DNA of 64,000 nucleotides from Paraescarpia echinospica (Eukaryota; Annelida; Polychaeta; Sabellida; Siboglinidae). The notes beneath the pieces are model-generated. The model had not been told where the DNA came from, did no database searches, and worked only from the letters and a program-made list of their open reading frames with translations. This document shows, one piece after another, positions 1 to 12,775 of the stretch (position 1 is its first letter; each line of letters starts with the position of its first letter). A program made the position numbers and the translations under genes. The stretch spans positions 67,988,318 through 68,052,317 of the forward strand of contig CM034535.1 of the NCBI GenBank assembly GCA_020002185.1. The letters run 5' to 3'.

Positions 1-458
1 GGAAAAGGGTTATTCAAGGCCCCAAGTTGATGGGCTCATCACAGCAAGTTACCATCACTGACAGTGAGAGACTGTAGCTCTGTGATATGGCGCCAAACAA
101 CCAGGATCTACCGTGTAATTGCTGACAGCCTACCCAATCATTTCCTAAAAACTTGGGCACAGTTTAATTGCATTCTAACGCTACAAGGAAACTGGAAATG
201 GATATCCTCAAATTTGGATACTAAGCATGTGTTTTACTCTTTCAGTAAAGTCCCTATAATTATAAATATGCAGCTAATCACTGGCACACTGCATTAAATG
301 TGTAGCAAAATTCACATAATGAGGTACGCACAGAAAAGCACGATATTAAATGAAAATTTAGACAAACATCCCCACAAGCACAATTAAGAATCGTGGACAT
401 CATTTGGACTATTTTTCGACCATGTTTGCCACAGATGTAACTGAACAATGGTATACAA
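1..458. other. Non-coding stretch, nothing recognised
   Basis: Unique-looking AT-rich sequence. The open frames on both strands are short, have no codon-like composition and match no family I know. No tRNA, SINE or transposon end is visible. Confidence 0.5.
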
Positions 459-1838
459 TTTACAGTTACTAACACATACAACACATACAGTTTACAGTTA
501 CTAACACATACAACACATACATTTTACAGTTACTAACACATACAACACATACAGTTTACAGTTACTAACACATACAACACATACATTTTACAGTTACTAA
601 CACATACAACACATACAGTTTACAGTTACTAACACATACAACACATACATTTTACAGTTACTAACACATACAACACATACAGTTTACAGTTACTAACACA
701 TACAACACATACAGTTTACAGTTACTAACACATACAACACATACAGTTTACAGTTACTAACACATACAACACATACAGTTTACAGTTACTAACACATACA
801 ACACATACAGTTTACAGTTACTAACACATACAACACATACAGTTTACAGTTACTAACACATACAACACATACAGTTTACAGTTACTAACACATACAACAC
901 ATACAGTTTACAGTTACTAACACATACAACACATACAGTTTACAGTTACTAACACATACAACACATACAGTTTACATTTACTAACACATACAACACATAC
1001 ATTTTACAGTTACTAATACATACAACACATACAGTTTACAGTTATTAACACATACAACACATACAGTTTATAGTTACTAACACATACAACACATACAGTT
1101 TACAGTTACTAACACATACAATTTACAGTTACTAACACATACAACACATACAGTTTACAGTTACTAACACATACAACACATACAGTTTACAGTTACTAAC
1201 ACATACAACACATACAGTTTACAGTTACTAACACATACAACACATACAGTTTACAGTTACTAACACATACAACACATACAGTTTACAGTTACTAACACAT
1301 ACAACACATACAGTTTACAGTTACTAACACATACAACACATACAGTTTACAGTTACTAACACATACAACACATACAGTTTACAGTTACTAACACATACAA
1401 CACATACAGTTTACAGTTACTAACACATACAACACATACAGTTTACAGTTACTAACACATACAACACATACAGTTTACAGTTACTAACACATACATTTTA
1501 CGGTTACTAATACATACAACACATACGGTTTACAGTTATTAACACATACGACACATACAGTTTACAGTTACTAACACATACAGCACATACTGTTTACAGT
1601 TACTAACACATACAACACATACAGTTTACAGTTACTAACACATATGACACATACAGTTTACAGTTATTAACACATACACCACATACAGTTTACAGTTACT
1701 AACACATACAACACATGCAGTTTACAGTTACTAACACATACATTTTACAGTTACTAACACATACAACACATACAGTTTACAGTTACTAACACATACAACA
1801 CATACAGTTACTAACACATACAACACATACAGTTTACA
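459..1838. repeat. 32-bp minisatellite, about 43 copies
   Basis: A head-to-tail array with a 32-bp period built from CAGTTTACAGTTACTAA followed by two short ACACATACA blocks. Variants include ATTTTACAG in place of AGTTTACAG, concentrated near the left end, and shortened units near 1110, 1490 and 1740. The central copies are nearly identical, which suggests recent homogenisation; the right end (1490-1840) is more diverged. The unit is not a multiple of three and no frame stays open through it. Confidence 0.95.
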
Positions 1839-1839
1839 C

Positions 1840-2680
1840 TGACATATGGTGTTGAATAGATGAGACATGTTGTGCACACATATAATTAACTGTGCCACAA
1901 AGCACAAGAGAATACATCACAAAAGTGTCTTAATTATGAAAGTAGATTAAGAGTTGTGTCAAGTACTTGTGGTACTAGGGGTTGCTGTCTACACAAACCA
2001 ACGGCTGATAATGCAGAAGTGAAGTTTACTTGATATCATTAGCCAGTCTAAATGACTGTACCACAGAAACGTAAACAAGATATTAGTTTTTTTGTCAAGT
2101 AAACTATCTTGCCAATAATATATTATGTAATTCATAGTTCACTATCAGGAATGTGAACTTCCTAATTTTCCTATAATGTTAATTAAACAGATAATTTTAT
2201 ACTTTAGTCGTTATACCCCATATTATTATTTGACATTTTAATTGAAACTAATACTGTATTAATGTAGTTATTTAGTATTTATTAACTAATATATATTTAT
2301 AATATATTTATCTTGCAATTTACTATACAGTTGTTTTATATATATATATATATATAATGTAGATATATATATACATATATATATATATACAGGTTGTATG
2401 TGTATATTATATTTATATAAAATTATATATATATATATATATACTTAGTTTCTCTAGTACAGTTTCGTATAACAAAGCCTTAGCTACACATATTTATGTT
2501 TTACTTGTATTATTATTATATTTATGTCTTATAGTTTCTAACGACTATTGTCAACACTACTGAACAGAGTTCTACTTTGGGTTTTAGTGTCTAAATAAAG
2601 TTATTATTATTATATGTATATATTTTGTGTATTTGCAATTCAAAAATTCAAAGCTGACCACATTTGTCATATATACAGTG
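1840..2680. other. AT-rich non-coding stretch with (TA)n
   Basis: Strongly AT-rich, with alternating TA runs at about 2337-2395 and 2415-2440. I see no gene, conserved exon or transposon terminus. Confidence 0.6.
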
Positions 2681-2682
2681 TA

Positions 2683-2835
2683 TGTCTCTCGGGGTTAGCC
2701 AAGTGTATTCTTAGCAGAGCATCCCACTGATTGATGGGGCAACTGGGTCAAAGTTCAATTCTACATTTTTTTAAAGTGGACCCACTATGCAGGGGTTCAA
2801 AAGTGGATTTTGTGTAAAAAAAAAAAAGCAGGACT
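2683..2835 (+). repeat. tRNA-derived SINE fragment (possible)
   Basis: The segment looks like a decayed tRNA: an A-box-like GTTAGCCAAGTG near 2693, then AGCAGAGCATCCCACTG, which resembles a tRNA D-arm to anticodon-arm segment, then a B-box-like AGTTCAATTCT near 2751. A second GGTTCAAAAGTGG follows near 2795, and an A-rich tract ends it near 2816-2827. The acceptor stem is not paired, so a functional tRNA is unlikely. Inference: an old tRNA-headed SINE. Confidence 0.35.
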
Positions 2836-3042
2836 GGCTATTCAGATAAAAGAACCAACTAAAATTTGATGTTTTTATACACAATACTCTTGCACTTTTT
2901 ACTTCGCCATCATGCTGACCTGTTGACTCAAGTGACAATCAGACTTTTCTGGGAAACATTCAGTTAATAGCAGTTTGGTAACATTTCAAAGGTTGGTCAA
3001 CTTAGGAGTGGTGACATCAGTTCGCAACATCCAAAATACATA

Positions 3043-4031
3043 CAGTGGAACCTCGGTTTACAGTCACCTCAGTAATATGGTCACCTCAGTAATACAGTCG
3101 GTCACCTCAGTAATACGGTCATCTCAATAATACGGTCACCTCAGTAACACGGTCACCTCAGTAATACAACCCCTCAGTAATACAGTCACCTCAGTAATAC
3201 AGTTACCTCAGAAATGGTCACCTCAGTAACAGTAACCTTAATGCGGTCACCTCAGTAATACGGTCACCTCCGTAATACAGTCGGTCACCTCAGTAATACG
3301 GTCACCTCAGTAATACAGTCACCTCAGATATACAGTCACCTCAGTAATACAGTCACCTCAGTAATAAAGTCACCTCAGTAATAAAGTCACCTCAGTAATA
3401 CAGTCACCTCAGTAATAAAGTCACTTCAGTAATAAAGTCACTTCAGTAATACAGTCACCTCAGTAATAAAGTCACCTCAGCAATACAGTCACCTCAGTAA
3501 TACAGTCACCTCAGTAATACAGTCACCTCAGTAATAAAGTCACCTCAGAAATAAAGTCACCTCAGTAATACAGCCACCTCAGTAATAGTCTCCTCATTAA
3601 TACAGTCACCTCAGCAAAACAGTCACCTCAGCAATACAGTCGCCTCAGTAATACAGTCACCTCAGTAATACAGTCACCTCAGTAATACAGTCACCTCAGT
3701 TATAGTCTTCTCAGTAATACAATCACCTCAATAACAGTCTCCTCAGTAATACAGTCACCTCAGCAAAACAGTCACCTCAGCAATACAGCCACCTCAGTAA
3801 TACAGTCACCTCAGCAATACAGTCACATCAGTAATACAATCACCTCAGTAATACAGTCACCTCAGTTATACAGTCATGCTGAAGTATTAGCAGGACTAGT
3901 ATCATATGTTGAAATAATTTGTGACTTTCCTAGAATGACATTTAGTCCTGCTAATATGGTCACCTCACTATTCAGGTCACTTTTGTAAAATCCAAACAGT
4001 GACCTTGATATCCTGTAGTGAGGTTCCACTG
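3043..4031. mobile_element. pogo/Tigger-like MITE with internal array
   Basis: The ends form a perfect 12-bp terminal inverted repeat: CAGTGGAACCTC at 3043-3054 and GAGGTTCCACTG at 4020-4031. The left flank is TA; the right flank is TG, probably a mutated TA duplication. Ends reading CAGT(C/G)GAACCTCG with a TA target are typical of pogo/Tigger-type Tc1-mariner elements. The right inner part (about 3895-4031) resembles the shorter element at 20809-21005. There is no transposase. Most of the interior is a 17-bp array. Confidence 0.75.
3068..3880. repeat. 17-bp array inside the MITE (TCACCTCAGTAATACAG)
   Basis: About 45 imperfect copies of TCACCTCAGTAATACAG. Variants include ATACGG, ATAAAG, CAATACAG and CAAAACAG, plus 4-bp insertions giving CAGTCGGTCACC. 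Two tandem relatives of this unit already exist near the left end of the short MITE at 20809-21005 (CACCCCAGTAATACAG then CCACCTCG), so the array probably grew from sub-terminal MITE sequence. Confidence 0.9.
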
Positions 4032-4980
4032 TGTACCACGACCATCACTCACCCCACGATACATGGTGTGCAACTTGTGATTTTGAGTGATTCAAACCGG
4101 CTACAAATTCGACAGCCGACACCAACTGGATTCAACCGACATGGTTCTCATACCCACAATAGTGTCGTATTTATTAATTTAATTCATGTTCCATGTTACA
4201 GGTGGCGCCACTGCAGAAATTTTCAAATATGCAACCAACCTTGTCTCTTCCTTCGGAAAACCAGTGATAAAATAAACAAATTTACAACAGCAAACTACTT
4301 ACCTTCCACATCTTCCTCAGACATTGTCAGGCACCTCGCACTACGGAGAGAAGGATAGTTGTGTGGACGTCACATTGGTAGGTCTGAGCGGGACCTTTGA
4401 AACGATGAATGCTGTGGATATGTGAAGTGCCACTCGATATGCCTTGAGTGTCATCCTAAACACACAGACAAGTTTCAATTGATGAACCAGGGCCATGATC
4501 AACTGCTTTGTAACGTCACTGCTGATTTACGCAAAGAGAACAGTTTATCAAAGTGCATGTATATAATTGTATATATACAATTATGTTAATATTTATCATG
4601 CACGACTTACTTACTAACTGACTTACTTAAATGAGGAATGGACGTGATGATTGCGTACTGCCTAAATTCTGCTTACTAAGCCCGAAACAGTGTGCAATTT
4701 GAATGTTGCCCCCAAGAAATGTTCACACTGAATGCGAAACATTCAAATACTAAACACTTTCTATTGGCTGTACTGCAGAGGCAGGTGGGGCTAACTGCAA
4801 CGTCCTCAAATTTCCCTTTGATGTTCGGCATGCTCACTCAATATCCACACAATCAACACTGCAAGTGGGACGAAGTACAGCCGATTCAGAGAGCACACTG
4901 CTAATAATTACCACCCCAGGCTTGAGAGGATGAATCCGGATAACGGAACAAACTAAGTTACTTCAACACTTGTAATACTC
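4032..4980. other. Non-coding stretch, nothing recognised
   Basis: An open frame of about 119 codons at 3999-4358 starts inside the MITE and has no recognisable domain, so I do not call it a gene. The rest has no feature I can support. Confidence 0.5.
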
Positions 4981-5410
4981 AGAGGTGCAAAGTTATATTG
5001 CCCAAAAAGCGATAGATCTTCCGGTTTTCATGATGTGCCGGTGGTAGGTGGTATGTGAGGATCTGGCAGCACGAGCCTCGCACTGGAGTTGCAAGGGGAC
5101 AGCATGCGTGAAAGGGAATTGCTCAATGCCCGGATAATTGTTCAATTTTAAGGTAAATTTATTTATTTTTGATGCATTTTCAACGTAAAAGGTTGGTCAG
5201 ACAGTATAATTGCATTCAAAATGAGTAATTATGTTAATAAACCTAGACATTCACCGACTTGATTTTTTTAAATCAGAAAAAATATACCGTGAAATATCGG
5301 TCTGGCAGTAGATTACGGTACTAATGTGGTAGAGTGTGACAGTATCCCCCAAAATTAGAAAAAGCATTAGTTCTGCCGCCAAATCGGTAGATTTGGTACC
5401 TCTGAATACT
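4981..5410 (+). repeat. Dispersed repeat family R1, copy 1
   Basis: About 400 bp that align with 52043-52375 in the same orientation. Shared blocks include GGATAATTGTTCAATTTTA, GCATTTTCAACGTAAAA, GACATTCACCG and CGGTAGATTT. No terminal inverted repeats or coding sequence were found, so the class is unknown; a non-autonomous transposon is likely. Confidence 0.65.
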
Positions 5411-5724
5411 TGGTGCAGATATTATTTATACTGCTGATATTTCCAACTATATCACTGATTTATACAACTTGAGTCAAAGTATATATACACATGTAATATT
5501 ATATAAAAGTGTACAGCGGTTATTCCTTTAAGTGACAAATGTACAAATTTGTGCAAATGACAAATGATGGATTAAACTGACTGCCTATTCACCCTTCACT
5601 AGGAGCAGTGGAGGCATCTGGGCCGAGTTTGTTGACCATCTAATTTCTTAAAGCGATCTTGTTTGATGCATTCCCCAGAATTATCCTCTCTAGCCAGGGA
5701 TGATAACAGTACCAGACTACCCTT

Positions 5725-5784
<60 letters not shown>
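5725..5784. repeat. (TG)n microsatellite
   Basis: An uninterrupted TG dinucleotide run of about 30 units. The apparent peptides on either strand are an artefact of the repeat. Confidence 0.97.
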
Positions 5785-5791
<7 letters not shown>

Positions 5792-6384
5792 CTAATATAA
5801 ATGTACAGAAGTTCGCAGAATCAACTGAACTTTGTCCCACTTGCTGTCTTCACTGATTTGGCAGAGCAGTATATATTCAACATATATATATTCTAGTGTT
5901 CTCTTCACACTCCACCCTCTTCTCACTTCCCCGCCTTCCCCCTCACTCCCCTGCCCTCCCCCTCCCCATCCTCCCTCCATAACTCAGCCAATGTATAACT
6001 TTGTGCGAAGAACAGTGAATTGATTCTCTTCACAAAAAAGTGACCCAATATAAGCGACTGTTTGACAAATGGTGCTTTGCAAGAACGCCCCAGATTAGAC
6101 ATTCCAAGAAAGCAACAGCTACAATCGCTAAGATTAGCAGAACATACGCAATCAAACTAACTTCAGAAAAAATGGCACACATAAACATGGGTTTAACGGA
6201 CCAACGAACTACCTGTTTCCTTGCTAAAACTGAATTCCTAAAACATGTGGTACCTCTTACTGCTTACCCAGAACTCTTACAGTTTCTGAAATTTGACAGT
6301 TTTATGGCAACAGATGAAGTTAGGTGACATTCCTTGTGGTTTTGTGTGATATGAACGAGGGTTTTTTGTACAGCGTGATATAAA

Positions 6385-6490
6385 AACATAAGTTCTTATA
6401 AGTTCTTATTTATAGCGCAGTATCAAAAGCAGATCTATTCATTTGAACAACATCTCAACTTCTCTCAGAAGCATCCAGCTGTGCTGCTGT
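6385..6490 (-). repeat. SINE fragment, tail part
   Basis: TTCTTATTTATAGCGCAGTATC and AGAAGCATCCAGC match the left (3') half of the SINE at 13395-13735 in the same orientation. The tRNA-related head is missing, as in an old or truncated insertion. Confidence 0.5.
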
Positions 6491-6679
6491 TTGTGTGAAA
6501 CCTATTTGTTCACATATGTTCACAAGTTATGATGATCATACAAACATTTATAGATACAATGAAGTAGTCACCAATGGTTTAGACTTTGACTTGTTCAAGT
6601 GAATGAAATAGTTGAAGCAGTCCATTGGCCAAGCCACTTGTGCTGAGTACACATTGCGTTGTACTGTTGTGTGTTCATG

Positions 6680-7015
6680 TGAGTGACAGTAAGGGAGGGA
6701 GGGACAGGGAAGGAGGGACAGAAAAGAAGGAAACGACAGGGAGGAGGGAGAGATGAGGAATGAAGGGAAGAATGAGGGAGTGAGGAAGGGGAGGAATGGA
6801 GGGACAGAAGGAGGGAGGGAGAGTGGAGAGGGAGGGGTTGTAGGAGGCAGGGAGGGATGGGGATGGGAAGAGGGAGGAAAGGAGGAACGGAGTGAGGGAG
6901 GGAGGGGAAAGGGGTGTGGGAGGGATGGAGGGAGGCAGGATGGAAGGGGGGTGACAGAGGGAGGGGAGAGAGATGGGGATGGAGGGAGGAAGGGAGGGGG
7001 GTGGGAGGGACACAC
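6680..7015. repeat. Polypurine tract (GGGA/GAAGG), plus strand
   Basis: About 330 bp of almost pure purine, GAGGGA/GGAAGG, with hardly any C or T. Long S/P/L-rich open frames on the minus strand come from this bias and are not genes. Such asymmetric mirror-like tracts can adopt triplex (H-DNA) structure. Confidence 0.9.
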
Positions 7016-7440
7016 AGACAAGCACGCATGCACATACATACCAAGGATTGAAGTAAATCAAGCTACTCACAAATAGCAATTCTGCACTTTGCACAAACAT
7101 AAACACACTCTGTACACCAGCACCATCAGTATGGACAGCTGTACACACAAACACATTTGATAATAATCACACGTAAATATTTATGTTTTCTGCCATTACT
7201 TCCAATAAAAATAGCAAGTCCTTGGCTTTGTGCCAACCATGCCTGATATGAAACCCGCAACACACAACAATCTTTTCCAATGTTCAATTCGAATGAAGTA
7301 TAAAGTATTTCTAGAGGATTTAAATGATGTAGCAAAAATACTCTTTACAAAATAACAATAATTGTGTTATTTAGAAAAATAGAAACAACAACATGCATTT
7401 TTATGTATAAATTTACATATTGTGGTTGGCTCGCATCAAA
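7016..7440. other. Non-coding spacer between tracts
   Basis: Ordinary AT-rich sequence between the polypurine and polypyrimidine tracts. No gene seen. Confidence 0.5.
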
Positions 7441-7451
7441 CTTGGTTTAAA

Positions 7452-8116
7452 CTCCATCTCCCTCCTTCCCTCCCTCTCCATACCATCTCCCTCCTTCCCT
7501 CCCCATTTACTCCATCTCCCTCCTTCCCTCCCTCTCCATACCATCTCCCTCCTTCCCTCCCTCTCCATGCCATCTCCTCCCCATTTACTTCATCTCCCTC
7601 CTTTCCTCTCTCACCATACCATCTCCCTCCTTCCCTCCCTATCCATGCCATCTCCATCCGTCCCTCCCTTCAATGCCATCTCCCTCCTTCCCTCCCCATT
7701 TATTTCATCTCCCTCCATCCCCATGCCATCTCCCTCCCTCCCTCCCTCTTCATACCATCTTCCTCCTTCCCTCCCTATCCATGCCATCTCTCTCCCTCTC
7801 CATGTCATCTCCCTCCTTCCCTCCCTGTCCATGTCATCTCCCTCCTTCCTTCCATGCCCATGTCATCTTCCTCCTTCCCTCCCTGTCCATGTCATCTCCC
7901 TCCATTCCTGCATGCCCATGTCATCTCTCTCCTCCCCTCCCTGTCCATGTCATCTCCCTCCTTCGTTCCATGCCCATGTCATCTTCCTCCTTCCCTCCTT
8001 GTCCATGTCATCTCCCTCCATTCCTGCATGCTCATGTCATCTCTCTCCTCCCCTCCCTGTCCATGTCATCTCCCTACTTCCCTCTCTGTCCATGTCATTT
8101 CCCTCCTTCCCTGCAT
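7452..8116. repeat. Polypyrimidine minisatellite (CTCCCTCCTTCCCTCC)
   Basis: Tandem units of about 30 bp made of CTCCCTCCTTCCCTCC joined by CATACCATC, CATGCCATC or, further right, CATGTCATC. The three plus-strand frames are all open because there are few stops, giving false proteins rich in Ser, Pro and His. The array runs straight into the assembly gap. Confidence 0.9.
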
Positions 8117-9116
8117 NNNNNNNNNNNNNNNNNNNNNNNNNNNNNNNNNNNNNNNNNNNNNNNNNNNNNNNNNNNNNNNNNNNNNNNNNNNNNNNNNNNN
8201 NNNNNNNNNNNNNNNNNNNNNNNNNNNNNNNNNNNNNNNNNNNNNNNNNNNNNNNNNNNNNNNNNNNNNNNNNNNNNNNNNNNNNNNNNNNNNNNNNNNN
8301 NNNNNNNNNNNNNNNNNNNNNNNNNNNNNNNNNNNNNNNNNNNNNNNNNNNNNNNNNNNNNNNNNNNNNNNNNNNNNNNNNNNNNNNNNNNNNNNNNNNN
8401 NNNNNNNNNNNNNNNNNNNNNNNNNNNNNNNNNNNNNNNNNNNNNNNNNNNNNNNNNNNNNNNNNNNNNNNNNNNNNNNNNNNNNNNNNNNNNNNNNNNN
8501 NNNNNNNNNNNNNNNNNNNNNNNNNNNNNNNNNNNNNNNNNNNNNNNNNNNNNNNNNNNNNNNNNNNNNNNNNNNNNNNNNNNNNNNNNNNNNNNNNNNN
8601 NNNNNNNNNNNNNNNNNNNNNNNNNNNNNNNNNNNNNNNNNNNNNNNNNNNNNNNNNNNNNNNNNNNNNNNNNNNNNNNNNNNNNNNNNNNNNNNNNNNN
8701 NNNNNNNNNNNNNNNNNNNNNNNNNNNNNNNNNNNNNNNNNNNNNNNNNNNNNNNNNNNNNNNNNNNNNNNNNNNNNNNNNNNNNNNNNNNNNNNNNNNN
8801 NNNNNNNNNNNNNNNNNNNNNNNNNNNNNNNNNNNNNNNNNNNNNNNNNNNNNNNNNNNNNNNNNNNNNNNNNNNNNNNNNNNNNNNNNNNNNNNNNNNN
8901 NNNNNNNNNNNNNNNNNNNNNNNNNNNNNNNNNNNNNNNNNNNNNNNNNNNNNNNNNNNNNNNNNNNNNNNNNNNNNNNNNNNNNNNNNNNNNNNNNNNN
9001 NNNNNNNNNNNNNNNNNNNNNNNNNNNNNNNNNNNNNNNNNNNNNNNNNNNNNNNNNNNNNNNNNNNNNNNNNNNNNNNNNNNNNNNNNNNNNNNNNNNN
9101 NNNNNNNNNNNNNNNN
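8117..9116. other. Assembly gap, exactly 1000 N
   Basis: Exactly 1000 undetermined bases. The round length suggests a placeholder of unknown true size, opened where the polypyrimidine array could not be assembled. Confidence 0.99.
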
Positions 9117-9133
9117 GTCATTAATGTGGGCCC

Positions 9134-9290
9134 ATAGACTTGGAACTATTAGTTAATCTAGTGGCTAGCTGGCCCCTATAAATTCCACCAGTCTTATCAG
9201 AGTTGTAATTATACCTGTCTTGACCAGTCATCTGCCAGTCTTGAAGACTGCAGACAGGTATCTGGCTAAGCCCCTACCCATAGCCCTCTG
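9134..9290 (+). repeat. Dispersed repeat family R2, copy 1 (hAT-like end)
   Basis: Reads as the reverse complement of 41262-41400. Shared blocks include GACTTGGAACTATTAGTTA, CTAGTGGC(TA)GCTGGCCCC, AATTCCA, ATTA(T)ACCTGTCTT and finally CTGGCTAAGCCCCT. In the partner the outer end reads CAGGGGCTTAGCCAGA, the style of a hAT-like terminus. Confidence 0.6.
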
Positions 9291-10845
9291 GACCACAGCA
9301 ATTTTGATAACATCATTTGATGGTGTCATAGTATGGGAGCTTCCTAGTGTTGGATCTAGGACTGGGCAGTGATTGGTCAGGTATCATATCATACTAGTTC
9401 TTACTCACATGAAAATACAATTTCTGCCCATTTAGAACACCAATTTGTATAATATTAAAGTGAGAAATTACGTCAAAAAACATTTTTGCCCAAAAAGCGT
9501 TTTGTGGAGGCCCTCATAAAAATTACATTGTGTGGGCCTCTGGGCAACTGCCCCTTCTGTCCTGCCCTAAGTCCAACAATGGGGGTTCCTCATTGCTCTA
9601 GGCCATTAAGAAATTCACATATATTAGCGATGTGGACCCATGATGATAGACAACCATCCAACCAAAATAATGTAATAGTTTGTTTAAAGATATCACCAAA
9701 ATAAAATGAGACATTTTTGCACAAACAAGCTGGCTTGTTAATATGGCTACTACATATAGGTTAATTGTTTTTACAAAAGTAGTCTAAAATAAGACAAATT
9801 AAAACATCGAACTGACCATTTCAGAACCTTCTGGGATGGTTTTGCAAGTTTGTAAAGTTTAAAACTATATTAGTGTTTAGCATAGGTTCAAACCTCTCCC
9901 ACCAATGTGTGGTGTCGGATTTGCAATTTATTGACAAAAACTCGCTAGGTGGCACCACCGTGGCAATTTATTTCACACTAAAGCTTAATGCATTCTGGAT
10001 CTTATGAAACCTCCCCTTGATAAGATAAATGATAGCAATTATGTGAAACTTACTGCAGTACCCTGGCCTGTTATCGGATTTGTTTCATGTGGAGGATGCA
10101 GTCATGCACAGCTAACATACTCAGGGTTCACAGTGGTTACTCTTGGTACAAGGCATGGCTTCCATCATCGAGAATCATAAACTTAGACAAGACTGTCAGG
10201 TACAGCAATCACTCCAAGATCTGACTAAGTGGCTATAGGAAGGCACCTTGACATCTACTGGCCCACCCAGCTTCTTGGCCTCATGATCTATGCACTCACA
10301 GCTGTGTAGATGCAATCATAAGTATGGTGGTAAACCTGTTTAACCAATATTTTACATCCATGTTTATGGAACACTGATACATCAATGCAGTTGGTAGAAA
10401 CTAACATCATTATTTATGGCACCTACACTTGGTAGTGACTAATATTAATAAATGCTCATGTAGGGTAAAATTTATTTTCCTAATTTAGTTACATTACATC
10501 AGAGCATTCCATAAACTCTTCTTTGGGGATTTTGTTAGGATACTGTTTTTGGAATTTATATGCAATGTTTATTTTTAAACCATAAAAATGTACAGTGTTC
10601 ATATGTATTAATTATCCACTGGTAGTGAACTCTGAACTTGATCATGTGCAAGATGTACGTAAGCAGGGATCAGATGCAAGGTGAGAATGTCTTGACTGCT
10701 GTGTGCATCCTACAGAAATGGTTATGTGAAATCTTGGTGATGGGACAACACTCCATCTGAACTAGATGCCAGGGCTGTCTCTGTCAGTGTCAGTCGGCTA
10801 CGGCACTGCTACCACAACTCAACAGAACATCTATTGCACACAAAC
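9291..10845. other. Non-coding stretch, nothing recognised
   Basis: AT-rich sequence with scattered stops. I see no conserved exon or element end that I can name. Confidence 0.5.
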
Positions 10846-10847
10846 AT

Positions 10848-11145
10848 GTAGGCATGCATGCGTGTGCGTGCGTGTGCCCATTCCCTCCGACTCTCATACG
10901 TGCATACACATATATGCATGCATTCAGTCATGCATGCTAACAAACATGTGTGAGTACTCACGTACTTATCACACGCACAGACACATAACATAAGCACACA
11001 TTCTGACACATGCACACACACACATCTGCATGCGCACACATGCACACGCATGCATGCACACACAGATTCAAACTCATATAGATACTCAAACGCACACTCA
11101 TACACACACTCACATACGTATGCATGCATGCATGCACACACACAT
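10848..11145. repeat. Degenerate CA/GCATGC-rich simple repeat
   Basis: Interspersed ACAC, GCATGCAT and CACGCA words. Cys/Val/His-rich open frames on both strands come from the dinucleotide bias. An AT-rich (TA)n patch follows at 11190-11232. Confidence 0.85.
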
Positions 11146-11239
11146 TAAAATATAATTATTATAAATATATTTATGTATTATTTACACATGTATATATATA
11201 TATAAATATGTATATATATAATATATATATTATGCACAC

Positions 11240-12765
11240 GGTCATCTTGCTGAGCACCATCATCACCTACATCTTCTACACAAAGATACACGGTAACTGC
11301 CCTTCACTGAGAACAAACACTGCCACCAAAGTAAAGTAGACCTTGGTATAAAGTCCTATAAAGTATGCAACTTACTCTTGGCATGTGCACTTCTGAGAAG
11401 CCTCCCTACCCAACTCTGTTAATCCAGGTCAATCCAAGCAACGTTTATCTGACGCAGTATAATCCCATGGGAACAAACAGATACACACTGTCATAGACAC
11501 TGACTACCTTGTGGTATTCCACCTAGTTATGTGATGTCCCACTGATGCAACAACTAGGAAGTTGCATCGGTGTCCTGATCCAACACAAGTGCAGATGCTC
11601 GAGAGACCGAGAGTCTAAATGTGGCCGGCCTTCGTGCTGCACGTCCACTGCGAAACTGTCTTCATGTTGTTCCCAGAAGATAAAGTATTCACACCGCAAA
11701 CCAGAGTCAACCCATCACAGCCTCAGCAGTGAGCTTGTAGAGGGAAATATATCTGAAACCCGAACCCACAGAGATGGGATAACAGCTGCCAGCCAGCTCA
11801 CAGACTGGGGCTTGTGTTGAAGCAGTCCACTCTCAGCCGAGGGGTGTCAAGTTGGTACTAATTACATCAGATTGGGGTAATACCCCTCAAGCTGTTTAAA
11901 TTATTTTAAAACAATAGTTCAAAATGCATCAAACACTCATAAAAGTGAACAAAATCAACAATAGTTGGATTGTCAGCATCATAATTTTTTTTATTTTTTT
12001 GTGTTATCATTCAGAATTTACCTTAATCCCCCATATCTTAAAAATGAGGCTTAGCAATTCTAATGAAAACACAACTAAATCTGTCATCAGTTAGTTAATT
12101 AATTAGCAAGCTTGTGTGATCCAAGCCACAAGAGTTGTGGCATGAGCCACATGGTTTAGACCCAGTCCACAGAGACTGGGCTTGTTAGAGAGCAGTCAGC
12201 TGCTTAAAACACTTCATTTTAAGTTAATCCTAGCACCATAATATAACTAATTTTATAGAACAAGACTTGTGTGATTAAATATTCATTTAGCTATCCAACA
12301 ATTCATAACTATCCGCATAGATATTAGATATTCAAATGAAGTCCTGATTGCTGCATCCTTACATATCACTTTCCTCAACACCATACAAATTTTGTTCACA
12401 TAATATGCAATTATAACATAAAATGGTGTAAAAGAAAATATATTATATCCATGTGTCATATATTTATTATTCCACTGGCCGGATATGGCAACCAGTAATA
12501 AAAAAGCATAATTTATTTAATAACATATAAAACGCCCAAGTTAAATGTATGGAGGCAAGTACTATCAAATAAGTAACTATTGTTCATATTGTACACATAT
12601 ACTTTCCTGAAAACCACTAAAGATGGTAGTTTAAATCAGAACTTTAATACCACAACCCTAAACTAATTATACAATTGGTTTTATGATCAAGTTCTAAAAA
12701 TATGAAATTCATCTGTTTCAATTTTATTTTCAATTTTGAAAATATTGTTGCAACTGGAAAGTGCT
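11240..12765. other. Non-coding stretch, nothing recognised
   Basis: No coding exon recognised. The open frame of about 91 codons at 11545-11820 shows no domain. Two similar segments (11800-11825 and 12168-12192, both around CAGACTGGGGCTTGTG-like words) hint at a local old duplication. Confidence 0.45.
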
Positions 12766-12775
12766 GTTTGTGAAT

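Noticed and set aside
471..1840. CRISPR-like appearance of regularly spaced repeats
   Set aside because: The units are directly abutting with no unique spacers, and the genome is eukaryotic.
2683..2835. A functional tRNA gene
   Set aside because: The acceptor stem does not pair and the B box is degenerate; kept only as a possible SINE.
6548..7154. Ser/Pro/Leu-rich minus-strand frames of 150-160 codons
   Set aside because: All three frames are open at once over the polypurine tract, a composition artefact.
7420..9156. Three long plus-strand open frames and a minus one across the gap
   Set aside because: They are produced by CTCCCTCC repeats and by runs of N translated as unknown residues.
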